Source: Panagrolaimus kolymaensis (Eukaryota > Nematoda > Chromadorea > Rhabditida > Panagrolaimidae). From it: DNA of 64,000 nucleotides. Below the pieces are notes generated by a model. It was not told the DNA's origin. It saw nothing but the letters and a program-made list of their open reading frames with translations, and did not search any database. A program made the position numbers and the translations under genes. Positions 21,132 through 32,749 of the stretch are shown here, piece by piece. The DNA is taken from contig JAJQJQ010000112.1 of NCBI GenBank assembly GCA_028622995.1, positions 26,881 through 90,880 on the forward strand, read 5' to 3'. Each line of letters begins with the position of its first letter. The first letter of the stretch is position 1.

Positions 21132-23260
21132 TTACCACCTCGGCATTAAATGAACCACAAATTCTTCTGGAGTTGTTGTAGCTCCAACGATCCTCTTTCC
21201 TGTAATTGGTTTGGATGGAATTTCAGTTAATTTAAATTGATTTAAAATATTTGCTGTAAATAAAAACATCTCCATTCTAGCCAATCCTTCACCCATACAC
21301 GATCGTTTTCCAACACCAAATGGAAAAACTTCGGGTTTTGAAAAGAATTTTCCATTTTCATCGATAAATCTTTCGGGTTTGAATGTTTTTGGATTATCGA
21401 AATATCTTTCATCCATGTGAACCGTTGGAATGGAATCAACAATAATTGTATTTTCAGGAATTTTATACCCTTTAATTTCAATGCATTGAGTTGTTCGATG
21501 AAATAAATTTAATGGTCCAACATTTGCAAATCGATGGACTTCAAGCACCACTGCATTAGTATAATGGAGATTGCTTTTATCATCAATGGTAATTAATCGG
21601 TCGCTACCAATAAATTTGTCTAGTTCATCGTGGATTTTTTGTTGGACATCTTGTCTTTGGGTAATGTAAACCATCGCCCATGCTAACGTGGTTGAAGTTG
21701 TTTCCTGTCCAGCGGACCAAAAATCCACTGCCATTCCAATTAATTGTCTATCACTAAAAGTTTTAATACTTTTATTATATTATAAATTGGTATCATATAT
21801 CGATTTCTAAACTAAATAAGTATAAATATTTTCGTGTTTTTTTAATCGAAATAAAAATTTGGTTTTAATTTGAAAATTTTTTTTGAAGAAAAAAGCGAAA
21901 AAGTTTAAGAAGCTAAAATTAAAAAACGATTTTGCCCATTTTTGCTTCCATACTTTTGAACTTTATGAAACCTCGAAACAAAAAAAAATGTTTAAATTTA
22001 AAGTTTACTAAAAAAGCTAACAAAATTTTGCTAAATTCACCAAAGATAAAACTGAAGGAAAAACTTACAAAAATAAATGATTTTTGACACCCTCCTTTTC
22101 GAGTTTCTTTTGTTGCTTTAAAAATGCTTCAACATAATCATTTGGTTCTTCATCGTCATCTTTAAATTTAAATTCTTCTTTATGTTTTTCAATGGATTTA
22201 GCGAAAAATAAATTCATTTGATCACCATAAAATTTTGCTTCATTATACACCGAATTAACTAATGGCAAAAATCGATACCAATCATATCCTTTTTCAATTA
22301 ATCGAATAAATAAATGACCTCCCAATTTCACTAAATTTTTGATAGCATTTTTAATCACATAAAAATCATCCTCCTGAAACATACAGATTTAACAAAGTTT
22401 GTGATTGAATATATTTTATTTAAAATAAGAATTTAAAATATGCATTTTAATTTTTCGGAATTAGTTTAAAAAAATGTAATTCGGAAAGAATTCTGTCTTT
22501 AGATACAGAAATCTTTAAAATTTTGAATACCCTAAAAATGCAAGAGAAGAAAATTTATTAACTTCTAACTCTAATACTCGTATTTTTGTTTTTGATAGCG
22601 AAAAAATTAAATTATCTTCGCGGTGAGGCTTTTCAAGTTTGGTTTGCCTTTTCTGGTCTTCATATAAAAAATTAAATTAATAAATCTTACTTTATCAAAT
22701 CGATATCCCAAAACAATGGAATTAATTATGCTTCCAACAGCTCGATCAATATATTTGTAAATATTTATTTCTCTATTACTGTTTTTCATTTCATTTTTAA
22801 CAGCATCCAATAAATATGAAATTTCATTTAAAACTTTTTGTTGCATTATATCTTTTCCTATTCCTAAATCTCTCAAAACTCGTAAACCAAATTTTCGATG
22901 TTCTTTCCAAATTCCACCATCCGTAAATACAACTCCATAGCCTCCAGCAGATAATTGGGAAAGCATGGATTTGGGTTCTCTACCGGATACAGCCTCGCCA
23001 TTTTTAACAAAAATTTCATAAATCGTTGGAAAATCATTCACAGAAATAACCGGGGTTTCACCAAACCAAATTGTATGTAAATCTCCATAAGTATTTTTGA
23101 ACTTTTGAATGGCTTCTTCGACTCCATAATATCCGATTTCGGGAAGATTTCCAAGAAATGGTAAAGGAATTGGCCCTGGAGGAAAATTTCGACGTTTCCA
23201 ATAAAAATGATAAAATAAAAAAGTTGTAAAGAAAAATAAACCAAAATACAATAATAACAT
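21132..23260 (-). CDS. Cytochrome P450
   Basis: Complete microsomal-type P450 monooxygenase of 498 aa. Minus-strand exons: 23260-22691, 22373-22069, 21753-21132. An N-terminal membrane anchor (residues about 2-20) precedes the proline-rich hinge FPPGPIPLPFLGN. The C-helix WKEHR segment contacts a haem propionate. I-helix AGQETTSTT is at 306-314 (oxygen activation), ExxR is EVHR at 363-366, PERF-type motif is FKPERF, and the haem loop FPFGVGKRSCMG has its Cys ligand at about 444. All hallmark residues are present, so an active enzyme is expected at the ER with an NADPH-P450 reductase partner. Sequence style (WSAGQETTSTT, VGPLNLFHR) suggests the nematode CYP2-clan group (CYP33/CYP35-like), but I cannot assign a subfamily. 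Substrates are unknown; xenobiotic or lipid oxidation is typical. Confidence 0.95.
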
Positions 23261-24055
23261 TTTGGCGGTTTTCCAAAGTTTATTTATTAATGTAGTTTAG
23301 AATCTTTTTGCTTTTTTTGCGACATTTTATAGTGGAAAAGTTTACACTATAAATATTTGATAAGTTCAAAAAACCAAAAAAAATTTAATTAATCAAAACC
23401 CAACTTTTTTTTTCATCGCAAAAAATGATATAAAAAACAAATGTATGAAAAAAAAGAGAAAAAGAATGTTACCTCTTTTCTACAGATTTTTACAAAGTTT
23501 TATTTTGAGTAATGATTGTCGTCGTTAACTTTACATTTTTAATAAAGCCATTAAAGATTCGAGCAAGCCATCAAACCTTTTCTTTTCCAAACTAACTCCA
23601 TTTTTTTGATTTTTTTTTCTTTCTCAAACATAGTAAAAATTTTTCATTGGAGCCAAAATTTGGCAACAATATTACTTTTCACCCAAGATCGATGATAACC
23701 ATAAAATACAATACTTTTAATAAAGAAATAATAAAACAAAAAAAATAAGTTTTTTAAAGTTAAATTTAAATATTTTAATTAATAAAAATGCATGTAAGAT
23801 GGTGTTTATGATCGATCAATAAAAATAAATTATGAATTTTAGAGTTTTGTTTTTGTCCTTTTGCTTCAAAAAAATTTTCTTTGTGACTTTGTTTTAATTT
23901 TTTTTATTCATCCATCGAAAGCTGCAATAAACTTTTTTTGTTATACAAAAATCAAAACTTTGTTGTTTTTTATTTTTTTTTATTTTATTCGTCAAAGTAA
24001 AAACAAAAAACAGTAAAAAAATACAAAGCAGCTTCGTTAAATATTTTTTTGGAAT
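23261..24055. other. Intergenic between P450 and DUF4139 gene
   Basis: P450 promoter side and DUF4139 3' flank. A/T-rich with poly-T runs; no coding frame. ATGATCGATCAATAAA near 23808 gives a local palindrome without known role. Confidence 0.4.
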
Positions 24056-25361
24056 TTATTCTTCTTGAAACTTTTCATAATATCGAAGGGTTTCAGATGG
24101 TGGATAATCAATCGACCATTTAACCATAAAATCCGTTTCATGTTCAGCTTTAATTTTTTCCGTCCAAAAAAGATTATTTAAATCATCCATTGTTGCTCCA
24201 ATTGTGGGTAATTTATGGACATTATTGCTGTTGCTGATATCTTCTTCAAGGTTTGTTGGTGTTTTTGGCACTGGGGTTGGAATAATTTCGGGTGAAATAA
24301 CACGAACTCGAATTTTTTCATCCGTGGATTTTGGAATGCTTTCGTGAAGAGTAATCAAAATAGGTTCGGCTCTTTTCGTATTTTTGACAATAATTCGTTG
24401 CTCAGTGGTGGAATTCAAATTTTTGGTTATCATTCCTGTCTAAAATTTTTTTTGTTTATTATTACAACTTTAATTTTCTTTTTTACAGGATAAATGTCTT
24501 ATTTTTTTACATTTTTAGTTTGAAAGATTTTAGACTTTAAAAGTTTTCTTTCTTCTTACCTGAGTTTGGAATTTATGTTTTGGTTTATAAATAACTTTGA
24601 TAGCTTTATCCACACCCAAAGGAACATCAAATTTCTCTCCACACGAAGTAGATTTAAGATCGATTTTTGTTGACATTGAATTATTTAAATATACAGTAGC
24701 TGGGCCCGAAATCAGCGGATAGTCACTATCATTTATCACGGAAGTCATTAAAAAGACATTAGTATTTTTCTTTGGAACGCAATGATGATGAAGTTGAGCG
24801 GTAAGATTTTCAATTGTAATAGTTACTTTGTGATCTGTACTATCGGATGGAATAGTTTTCTTGGAAGGAATGGTAAAAGTTGTGGCGAGAACGTCCTCTT
24901 CTGCTTCGGTTGTATAATGTTTCATAGGTCCACCCGAACATGGAGCAGATTTGCGTGCAACTTTTGTAGCTAATTGTTTTCTTGGAGGATTTTTAGATCC
25001 GGGTTTTCTACCACGGTTTGAACGATCACGGTGTACACGATGATGATTATCGGAATCGCTGCTGCTATCAGATGATGATGGACGATAAAATTCAACCATG
25101 GTTGTGCCAATTTCAGGCAAATTTCCTCCCAATGCCGGTTGAGCAGTCGAAAGAGAAAGTTCCACATTATTCCAATCTTCTCCACTATCTTGACTTATTT
25201 TTCCATAATAACTTAAAATCATTTTATGTTGATCTTTTACACTTTTTACACGAATATCATATGCGGCTGACCAATTTGCGTCATTAACTTGATAAGTGAG
25301 ATTTAATTCGGCTTCCTTGATTTCTTTTTTAGTTTCATTTTCAATTTCGATTGAAATTATG
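24056..25361 (-). CDS. DUF4139 protein with histone H3-tail-like insert (5' partial)
   Basis: C-terminal part of a protein similar to Caenorhabditis F37C4.5 (DUF4139 domain; cellular role not established). Minus-strand exons: 25361-24560 and 24439-24056, joining ...KFQTQ to TGMITKN..., about 395 aa in this model. Family signatures: AELNLTYQVNDANWSAAYDI, ILSYYGKISQDSGEDWNNVE, ELSLSTAQPALGG near the start, and DFMVKWSIDYP at the end. Between them sits a Ser/Asp-rich then Arg-rich insert that contains PRKQLATKVARKSAPCSGG (24929-24985), nearly the H3 tail around K18-K27. Upstream, a strong acceptor precedes 25361 and a good donor sits at 25437 (AAATT/GTAAGT). The short exon this implies has in-frame stops, and no N-terminal DUF4140-like segment is recognisable in the next 2 kb. 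Either the 5' part is truncated or it lies behind a long intron. Confidence 0.8.
24929..24988 (-). other. Histone H3 tail mimic (about H3 residues 15-34)
   Basis: The encoded PPRKQLATKVARKSAPCSGG compares with canonical H3 residues 15-34. PRKQLATK and ARKSAP are exact, Ala25 of H3 is Val, and the positions before GG differ. Equivalents of R17, K18, K23, R26, K27 and S28 are all present. The preceding GRKPGSKN resembles a GxK spacing but not H3 itself. It is in frame inside the DUF4139 protein, downstream of a Ser/Asp-rich segment. Recognition by histone-modifying enzymes or readers is an inference. Confidence 0.9.
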
Positions 25362-27435
25362 CTAAAAATTTTATATTAGTCTCTTTAAAAATTTTTATGC
25401 TTTAAAAACTAAAAAATTTAATATATTTTAACTTACAATTTCTCTTCACTATTTCTTCAACACTAGGTGAACATTATTTTGTAACCACTGCTTACAAAAT
25501 GCTAAAAAATATAATATTTTTCTTTATGATTTTTACCGATGATACACCATTTATTCCTTACTAATAACAAATTCTTTTCTGAAGCAATAATTTTAATGTT
25601 TGTCATAATTTTTGATAGCATAATTTATTTTCTATTTAGTTTTTGGTTTTCTAAATTTTTTTCTTTTTATTTCTTTGAGCCTCATTTTATGAATTAAAAA
25701 AGTGAAATAATAACGTGAAAGGTTACATAAAGTGCAACAACAAAACACCTGCGATATTTTTTTTATTTTTTATTGCGTAATAAGTTTCATTTTCTGATCA
25801 AAGATACATAAAAAAAAACGACTTTGATTTATTTGTTTGTTGTTTTGGTAGATCTCTTTTTTCTTCTAATTTTATGTTTGGAACTGAGAACCAACCTCTT
25901 TCAAATAAAATCAAATGTCAAAAGTGTACTTTCTCTTTCTTTTCTTTTTTCTCGTGCAATCAAAAATTCACCACTCATCTTTTTTTGGATGATTTTCATC
26001 TCTGTAATTGGCTATTTAATTTCTTTTTTCACAAACTGTTCTAACTCTGATAATTAATATCTGTAAGAAAAATAAATATGTAAATTAAAAAAAATTAAAA
26101 ATTTTTATTAACAATATCTTTTTAAATTAAACAAATAGCATTTACAACTACATACATAAATTTTCAGAGGAAACTAAATGTACAATACATTTTATTTTAT
26201 TTTTCCATAAGTCATTTGCTGAGATGAGAAAAGTATTGATTGAGTAAAGTAAATAAACCATAATAAATAAATAAGGGATAGAAAACCCGTTTTTGAATTC
26301 AACTTTCTTATAGATAAAAAGTTTACGTCATTTGGAGTCTAACTAATATTGAAGATGTAAAGCTTGAAATACGGAGATATAATATGTATATTGGATGTTC
26401 GGTTGTTAAAATAATATTAAGCTCGTTTATGAGAAGTTTTCTAAATCTTCCAAAATAACATAAAGACAACTGACAAACATATTTAATTGAAGAGTAAAAA
26501 ATGAGTAATTGGAGCAAATAAAGTTGGTGTAGATTGGTTGATTGGATTGAATCTGATTTTTTTAAACAAATTTTCGTCGGTTTTATACTATGATTTTTTC
26601 GAGTATTCATTTATGTTTACATGTTTTGAAGAAAGAATGGAATCGTCTCGTCTCGTCTATTCTTTCTCCCTTTATTTTTTTTTGTTTTTGTTATTGACCA
26701 TCGTCGCCACCTTCTTCTTCGCCTTGTTTTTCTAATATTTTCAAAAAACCGAAAAACACTTTTTTCTAAGTACTTTTTTGGGTCCTTAATTAATTAGTTT
26801 GGTCTTTCACACATATTTTTGTTGTTTTTGTTGATTGGTTTATGTTAGTTTTTTTAAAGAAAAGGGATGATGTTAAAAATAGATTTTTTGATCATAAAAG
26901 GAGAAAGAATAAAACTCACGTCACTTTTTATTATTATTTGAAGGTGGTTAGTAAATATATGTATTTGTTTCTATGTTTCTTATTTTTGATGATGACGAAA
27001 AATTTATTAAGAAATAATAGAAAGTATGTAAATATTATGAATATTTTTTTACCATTATGAAACTGAATCTGTTTGGGATTAATTCATATTTTTTTGTCCC
27101 CAACAGATGCCAACAAAACCACAATTGCAGAAAGCATAACGGCTGCGTTAATAATATGGATAAAAGTGACCTGAAGAAAGAAAAAAGAGAGGGTTTAACC
27201 AATTTATTTTTGCCATTCATTTTTTTGGTGACATTTTTTTGTGCCTGCCTGCTTGCTGACCTTTGTTAGTGCGTTGTTGGCTTATTTATCCTTAAGTTAT
27301 TTTCTAGTGACCCCCTAAATTAAGTTAATCTCAAAACGAAAAAGAATTGTGTAAAAGTTGTAAACAAGATGAGATAAAGAAGAAAAAAGTTAATATGTCA
27401 TTCATTTATATTTTTTTTGTGGAAGTTAAACCTAA
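25362..27435. other. 2-kb intergenic region
   Basis: It contains one copy of a dispersed 340-bp duplication (25716-26060) and splice-like signals at 25437/25502 discussed under the DUF4139 gene. The frames at 26323-26610, 26538-26735 and 27057-27269 show no motif. It may hide 5' exons of the DUF4139 gene, but none was recognised. Confidence 0.4.
25716..26060 (+). repeat. Dispersed duplication, copy 1
   Basis: Matches 29997-30372 in order: CATAAAGTGCAACAACAAAA, ACTTTGATTTATTTGTTTG, a pyrimidine-rich core, TCAAATAAAATCAA/TCAATAAAACCCAA, GT(G/C)(T/C)ACTTTCTCTTT and CTCTGATTATTA-like ends. Both contain a frame starting MIYLFVVL, but the proteins diverge quickly with indels, so I treat them as noncoding. 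Confidence 0.6.
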
Positions 27436-29848
27436 ATGTCTACTCAAAAAAAGAAAATTGATCGAAAAGGTGGCAGTAATCGTGAATATTCTAAATTAAT
27501 TTTGGATTTAAAAAATAAATTAATTAACGCTGTGAATGAAAAAAAATCAGAAATTTATGATGAATTCAGTCAAAATTATTTAATGTCAAAAACTTTTTGG
27601 TATAAAAGATTCCACAATGATAGTGAAAAATTGTTTAACAACAAAAATTATGCTGTAAAATTTTTTCAACAAAAGTATTATCATTTTTGTTATGAGGACG
27701 TTATCGATTACACATATAATGAATTTTTATATGTATATGCAAGTTTTTTGAAATCGATTTGGAATTTTTTTTAAATTAAAAGTTTATAGAATTTAAGACC
27801 CAAATTGTTACATGAATCATGGATATATCCCACTGGAGATAATTCCGATCTTCTTACTTCCGATCATCCTTTAATGATAAAAAGTCTTCAATTTTCCAAA
27901 TATCCTCATTCAAACATTCAGAAATTTTTAATGTGGTATGAAGAAAGTTCAAGTTAGTTTTTTTCTTTGTAAAAAACAAAAAATTATGAATAATCCAAAA
28001 ACTTTAAGCTGGTCCAATTCCTAAAACACTTTTGAAGCAATGTGAAAAAATGAAAAAGTACTATTTGAAAATTAAATCATCAGAAAATAATTTGGAACAA
28101 TGGATTGAATGTTTACAAGAATCAGAAGACCCTGAATTTGTAAGACAAAATATTGAAAACCCAATTGGCCAGAAGTTGGGTAACAAAAAATTATGGAAGC
28201 TTTATATAGAATATTTGAGAAAAATTAATAATCCAAAAGAAATGCTGCAAGTTTATTCCAAATATTGTCGATTCTTTTTGGATGACGAAGATATGAGAGA
28301 AAAATATAAAAAGGAAGTAGAAACATATGGACCCCCGGTTTATGTTCCATGGAAAAATCTTTTTGATTTTGAATGCTCAGCTTTGCCACCCGAAAATATT
28401 CTAGAAAATTCTCGTGAATTGCTTTTAGGATGGCAACAACAAAATATAACTGATGATAGAATTTATCTTTATCCTGAAAATGGGTATAAGCCCGAAATAT
28501 ATCCCAATTCTCTTCCATCTATGAACCCTTCAATAATTAAAAACTTTTTTGGAAATAATTCTAAATGTCTAAAACAACATTGGCCTTTTCCGATGCCTCT
28601 CATTCGTTTTATTGTAAACAAAGCTAGACCAGAAATTTCTCAAAAAATTCAACACACTTGTAAATGGTTTTATTTAGATAAACCAAAAATTTATTGTCAT
28701 CGGCTAAATTATACTGATACTTCAAATTACATGGATGATGAAAATCTTCACTTCCTCAATCAATCGCTACAATTTGGTTGGACCTTCGTTAATTCTGCTT
28801 TGAAACCTTACAACAACAAAAAGTTGGTTATCAAAATGTCTTTACAAATAACAAGGGATTCAAATCAACTTCCTCGAACTTTTTTATCCATTTGCATTCA
28901 AAATTATATTTATGAATGCGAGTTAAAGTATATTTGTGTTATCAGCCAAGATATTTCTGAACAAGAATTTCAATTTTTATGTGGTCGAGGAAATGTTGAG
29001 AAATTTCATTTTCGTCTTTCAACCATTTGTAATTCAAATGAAACCCAAATACCTTTAGAACGCATGTTAATGCTTCTACCACGAATTCGTTATTTTGTGT
29101 AAGTTATTATGATAATTTTAAAGCCATATTTTTTCTCTAAAAAGGATCTTCGTCTAAAAATTAAAAAAAAATCTTTATGTACAAAATTTGTCTGATTTTT
29201 TAGCCTTAATATGTTTTTAAGGTTGTTAAATGGGTTGTCAAATTTCCCAGGAAATAGAAAAATTGAGAAATTTTACAGAAAATTTTCTTTGGCAAAACCT
29301 TACAAAGTCTAACAAAAAGTTACAAAACTTTTTATTGGAATTTTGCTTACTTTGTTACTTAAACTTTGTAAGACTTAGTAGCGGGAAAATTCACGGCAAA
29401 TTTTTTTTGACTTTAAAATGTCCCGAAATATTAAGAAAGGCCTGGAATCTTAAAAAATATTTCATTTATTTACTTTTATACAGTATTTACTAAACTTTTT
29501 CTTTTCAGATTTTGTCCACGTTTTTCTGATGAATTACCAACCCAAAATAAATTATCACAACTCAAATTACGCCATAAATTAAATTTTTTCGTTTTGTTTG
29601 AAATTAACAATGAAATAGATGCCAGTGATTTTACTAATTTTATAAAAGTATACTTAAAATTCATAATTTAGTTTAGAAAAGTTATTTTTAATTTTTAGTT
29701 GAATGCTGCTCCAAATTGTTTCATACATTTAAGATTTTGTGCAAGTGTTAATACAATTGAACCATTGCAAAAAGCAGCGGAAATTATGTTCAAAAACTGG
29801 AAACCAAACAAAGAAAAGCCGAGAAGTCATATTCGAATTGAAATTTAA
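27436..29848 (+). CDS. HAT/TPR-like repeat orphan protein
   Basis: Five exons, 27436-27732, 27790-27952, 28009-29098, 29509-29647, 29699-29848, give 612 aa with every junction in frame. The N-terminal half is helical. Segments such as KFLMWYEESS and LWKLYIEYLRKINNPKEMLQ followed by VYSKYCRFFLDDEDM (residues about 215-251) look like HAT repeats (W...Y..F/YL...A/V...Y.R). These are found in RNA-processing scaffolds. The C-terminal half, after YGPPVYVPWKNLFDFEC, has no domain I know. It includes FPMPLIRFIVNKARPEI, short strand-like blocks and ends with NWKPNKEKPRSHIRIEI. It resembles lineage-specific nematode proteins with recognition-like C-terminal modules, but I cannot name it. Intron 4 (410 bp) is the only long one. 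Confidence 0.75.
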
Positions 29849-30567
29849 AAATTTTTTATTTACGTATTTTATCGAGGTTTCCTGTTATTTTTTTTAAAAT
29901 ATAGTGTGGTTTATTTCCTCTTTACCTTTTTTTTGTTTCATGATTTTTTTATTTTGTTTTTCCATGGTCACTTTTTGAATAAATTAAAAAAAAATCTTTA
30001 ACAAGAAAAGGTCACATAAAGTGCAACAACAAAATGCGTATGCTATTTCTATTTTGTTTTTTTGTTTTGTTTTTCTGATGAGTAATTTTTTTTATTTCCT
30101 GTTGCGCAATCGATTTCATTTTTGTATCATGGCTACAATAAAATAAAACAACTTTGATTTATTTGTTTGTTGTTTTGTTCGTTTCATTTTTGATTATTGT
30201 TTTGAAGAAAAAAAATAAACCTTTTTCAATAAAACCCAATATAAAAAAGGTTAAAAAGTGCACTTTCTCTTTTTATCGCGCAGTAATAGATTCCTCCGCC
30301 ATAATACTTGGCAAATTTTTATCTCTGCACTTGCTCATTTATTTTCTTAACAAACTGACCTAACTCTGATTATTATTACTATATTCTATTTAAAAAAAAG
30401 TCATTTTAAAAACCTTTTTCTTTTTGAAATAAATAAATTCACAAAAACGGAATATTTCAATATTTGTATTTTTACCTTTCCTTTTTCCGCGTCTGTTTCC
30501 TTGTAATTATTTAGTTTTTTTTGTTTTTATTATTATTAATAAGCAATATTTCCTAAAAAATTTAGAG
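29849..30567. other. Intergenic with second copy of dispersed duplication
   Basis: It mainly holds the 29997-30372 repeat, then A/T-rich sequence up to a splice-acceptor-like AAATTTAG two bases before the next ATG. Confidence 0.45.
29997..30372 (+). repeat. Dispersed duplication, copy 2
   Basis: Second copy of the 25716-26060 segment, about 4.3 kb away in the same orientation and about 200 bp upstream of the small membrane-protein gene. It might carry promoter elements. Confidence 0.6.
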
Positions 30568-31167
30568 ATGGATGATTATCTCATTTATATAAATCAAATA
30601 GCTACTTATTTTCGTGATTGCGAAGAGAATGTAAAATCAAAAATTCAATCTAAAATGAAAAATCAAACTTTTGATGATGTGTTTGCGTTGCAAACAATGT
30701 TGGGTAAAATTTACTTTAAATTCGAAACATTTATTTGGATTAAAAAATTTATTATTTGAATTTTAGAAAAATGTGCCGCAAATACAGCAAACAACCAGCA
30801 ATTAAAAATGGATTTGGAAAAACATGAAATTCCAGAAAAATTGAAAAAAATTGTTGAAATTTTGTCTAAAACCCATAAACATACATGGAACCTTGATGTA
30901 TCCAAACAAGGAAGCTACAGTTTTTTTCGTTGCATTCATGAAGAAAAAAAGTGGAATAGTGCCATAGGCAAATTTGGAATTATGTCTTATGGAGTTTTAA
31001 AAGGTATTCTCATGTTTGGAATTCCTATTTTATTTGCTGCTGGCGATGTTATTGAAATAAGTTTACATGCGAGAGAAATGGGAAAAGAATTAACGGAAAT
31101 TGTGCAAGAAATTGAAAATGTTTATAAACAAACTCATTCTTTATTGGCGTATGCAAATTTATTATAA
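30568..31167 (+). CDS. Small single-span membrane protein, 178 aa
   Basis: Two exons, 30568-30703 and 30767-31167, join as ATGTTGG/AAAAATGT in frame. The N-terminal two thirds are polar and helical (MDDYLIYINQIATYF..., EKLKKIVEILSKTHKHTW). One hydrophobic segment (GIMSYGVLKGILMFGIPILF, about residues 127-146) is followed by a charged helix, HAREMGKELTEIVQEIENVY. Short A/T-rich introns and a TTTAG two bases before the ATG (possible trans-splice acceptor) fit nematode genes. I do not recognise the family. The next gene is convergent, with only 68 bp between stop codons. Confidence 0.65.
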
Positions 31168-31235
31168 AAATTAAAAGTTTTAATCATTTTAAATACAAAA
31201 AATAACAAACTTTCGGATATAAATGAAAAGTTTAT

Positions 31236-32413
31236 TTATTCAAATTCTTTACAACAAAATTGACAGAGACTTGGTTTATTCAAATAATTATGTCCAATAT
31301 AGGAAACGCAAGCGTTTTGAGGTGTAAATGGTACACCTTCATACATAAGTGTTTGATCGTTTCGAAGAATGAAAGAGCCAACTATCGCTGCCCTCAAAGG
31401 ACTTAAATAATCATAGAAACCATGCTCAGTTATTTCTGAATAAGCCATCGCAATGAAAATATCTTTATCACCTTGAGGAAGAGTAACATTGCACCTCAAT
31501 TGAGAATCCTCTGCACTGAAAATAACAACTTATGTACGGTTTTAGAATTTATTCTAAATTCTATGAATTATTTTTCAAAAAAAAAAACAGACCTTCCGCA
31601 TTCTTTTATGCCATTAAAAAAATATCCTAGATAAGGATATCCGCTTACAAATGTATAATTTCCTTGTGTTTGTAGTTGATTTCCATTTAAGGTGTAATTC
31701 ATAGAAGATGAAGCAAATACCGTGTTATCGCCATTATAAAAAATTAAATCACTTTGAAATCGTTTGCATCGAGGAGCACGGGGAGCTTTGGGAGCTGGAG
31801 TCATTTTAGTGCAACATAATGTTTGATCAACCTTTATAGAATCCCATTCCAAACTCCATAAATGACAAGGTTCATCCACACTGAATAAAGTTCCGTCAAA
31901 GGGTTTTATACCTCCATTTGATACATAACCAACAGCATATCCCAATACATACATAGCTGTACTCGACGGATCTGATTTAACAAAAGATGAGGAAAAAATA
32001 GCTAATGGATCAAATTGATTCAAATCAAAATTATATGGAGCGGTTACGTTGTCATTACATTGTCTATTGATGTTGTCATAACAGAAATTATAGGATGTAA
32101 GGTTATGAGTTAAATCATGAGCTTCCACATCGCTAACTCGAATATAGTAATCTTGAGTTTTGCTATCTTTGAATAACATCATTTTAGCAAAAATAGTGAC
32201 ATTTGGAAAAGGATCTTGTCCTTGATAAAAATTCAAATAAGTTTGATTAAATGTAATTTCCGTGCAAATCATTGGCTCAATTTCATTTTCTCCTCCTCCT
32301 CCTCTTTGTGATGATAGTAGAAAAGGAATCAAAGGATGTTGGAACGTTAATAAAGGAAAAAATAGCAACAAAATAAACCATACAACAACAAAAGTTATCA
32401 TTTTTGCCGCCAT
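31236..32413 (-). CDS. Secreted Cys-rich protein, paralog 1
   Basis: Two minus-strand exons, 32413-31593 and 31515-31236, give 366 aa (AG/T junction, S-AEDSQLRCN). A hydrophobic signal peptide spans about residues 5-24 (ITFVVVWFILLLFFPLLTF), then a Gly run (GGGG) and a conserved core starting PMICTE. The core has many paired Cys (CYDNINRQC, CC at TLCCTKM, CQFCCKEFE), several N-x-T sites and a Pro/Ala linker before RCKRFQSDLIFYNGDNTVFA. The C-terminal FIAMAYSEITEHG...FILRNDQTLMY block forms its own exon. No known domain is recognised. Extracellular location is inferred from the signal peptide and disulfide-type Cys. It is head-to-head with an inverted paralog at 32750-33875. Confidence 0.8.
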
Positions 32414-32749
32414 AACCAGTGAGATAAAATAGTTTCTTCAGAAATGAAAAAACAAAAAAATGCAAAAAATGCCAACAAACAAGGGTCAATGGACATTCGT
32501 TAAAAATGGCGCGTTATACATCTTTTGTTTCATGAACCAAGCAAAAAAGAAAATACGTATATTGTGGGTCAACATTAGCAATAGAGATCATTTTTGGCAC
32601 AGCATGATATACATATGTGTGGATGGCTCTTTGGACATTTTCCAAGTGAGCGCCATTTTTTTTTATTCATTGCGACTCACATTTTTGCATATATTTTTTT
32701 CTTCTTCATTTTTGCAACATCAGTTTTGGTTTCTGTGGCTTTGGCAACA
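32414..32749. promoter_or_regulatory. Shared divergent promoter region
   Basis: The 336 bp between two oppositely transcribed paralogs must hold both promoters. Open frames continue upstream of the plus-strand start (Met at 32594), but that extension has no counterpart in the minus-strand paralog. No TATA or other clear element was identified. Confidence 0.5.

Noticed and set aside
25824..26057. MIYLFVVL-type frame, paired with 30154-30363
   Set aside because: Both lie in a DNA duplication with many indels and diverge fast after the first residues; no evidence of coding constraint.
32594..32749. N-terminal extension of secreted paralog 2
   Set aside because: Not present in paralog 1, and it would bury the signal peptide; the Met at 32750 aligns with the paralog start.
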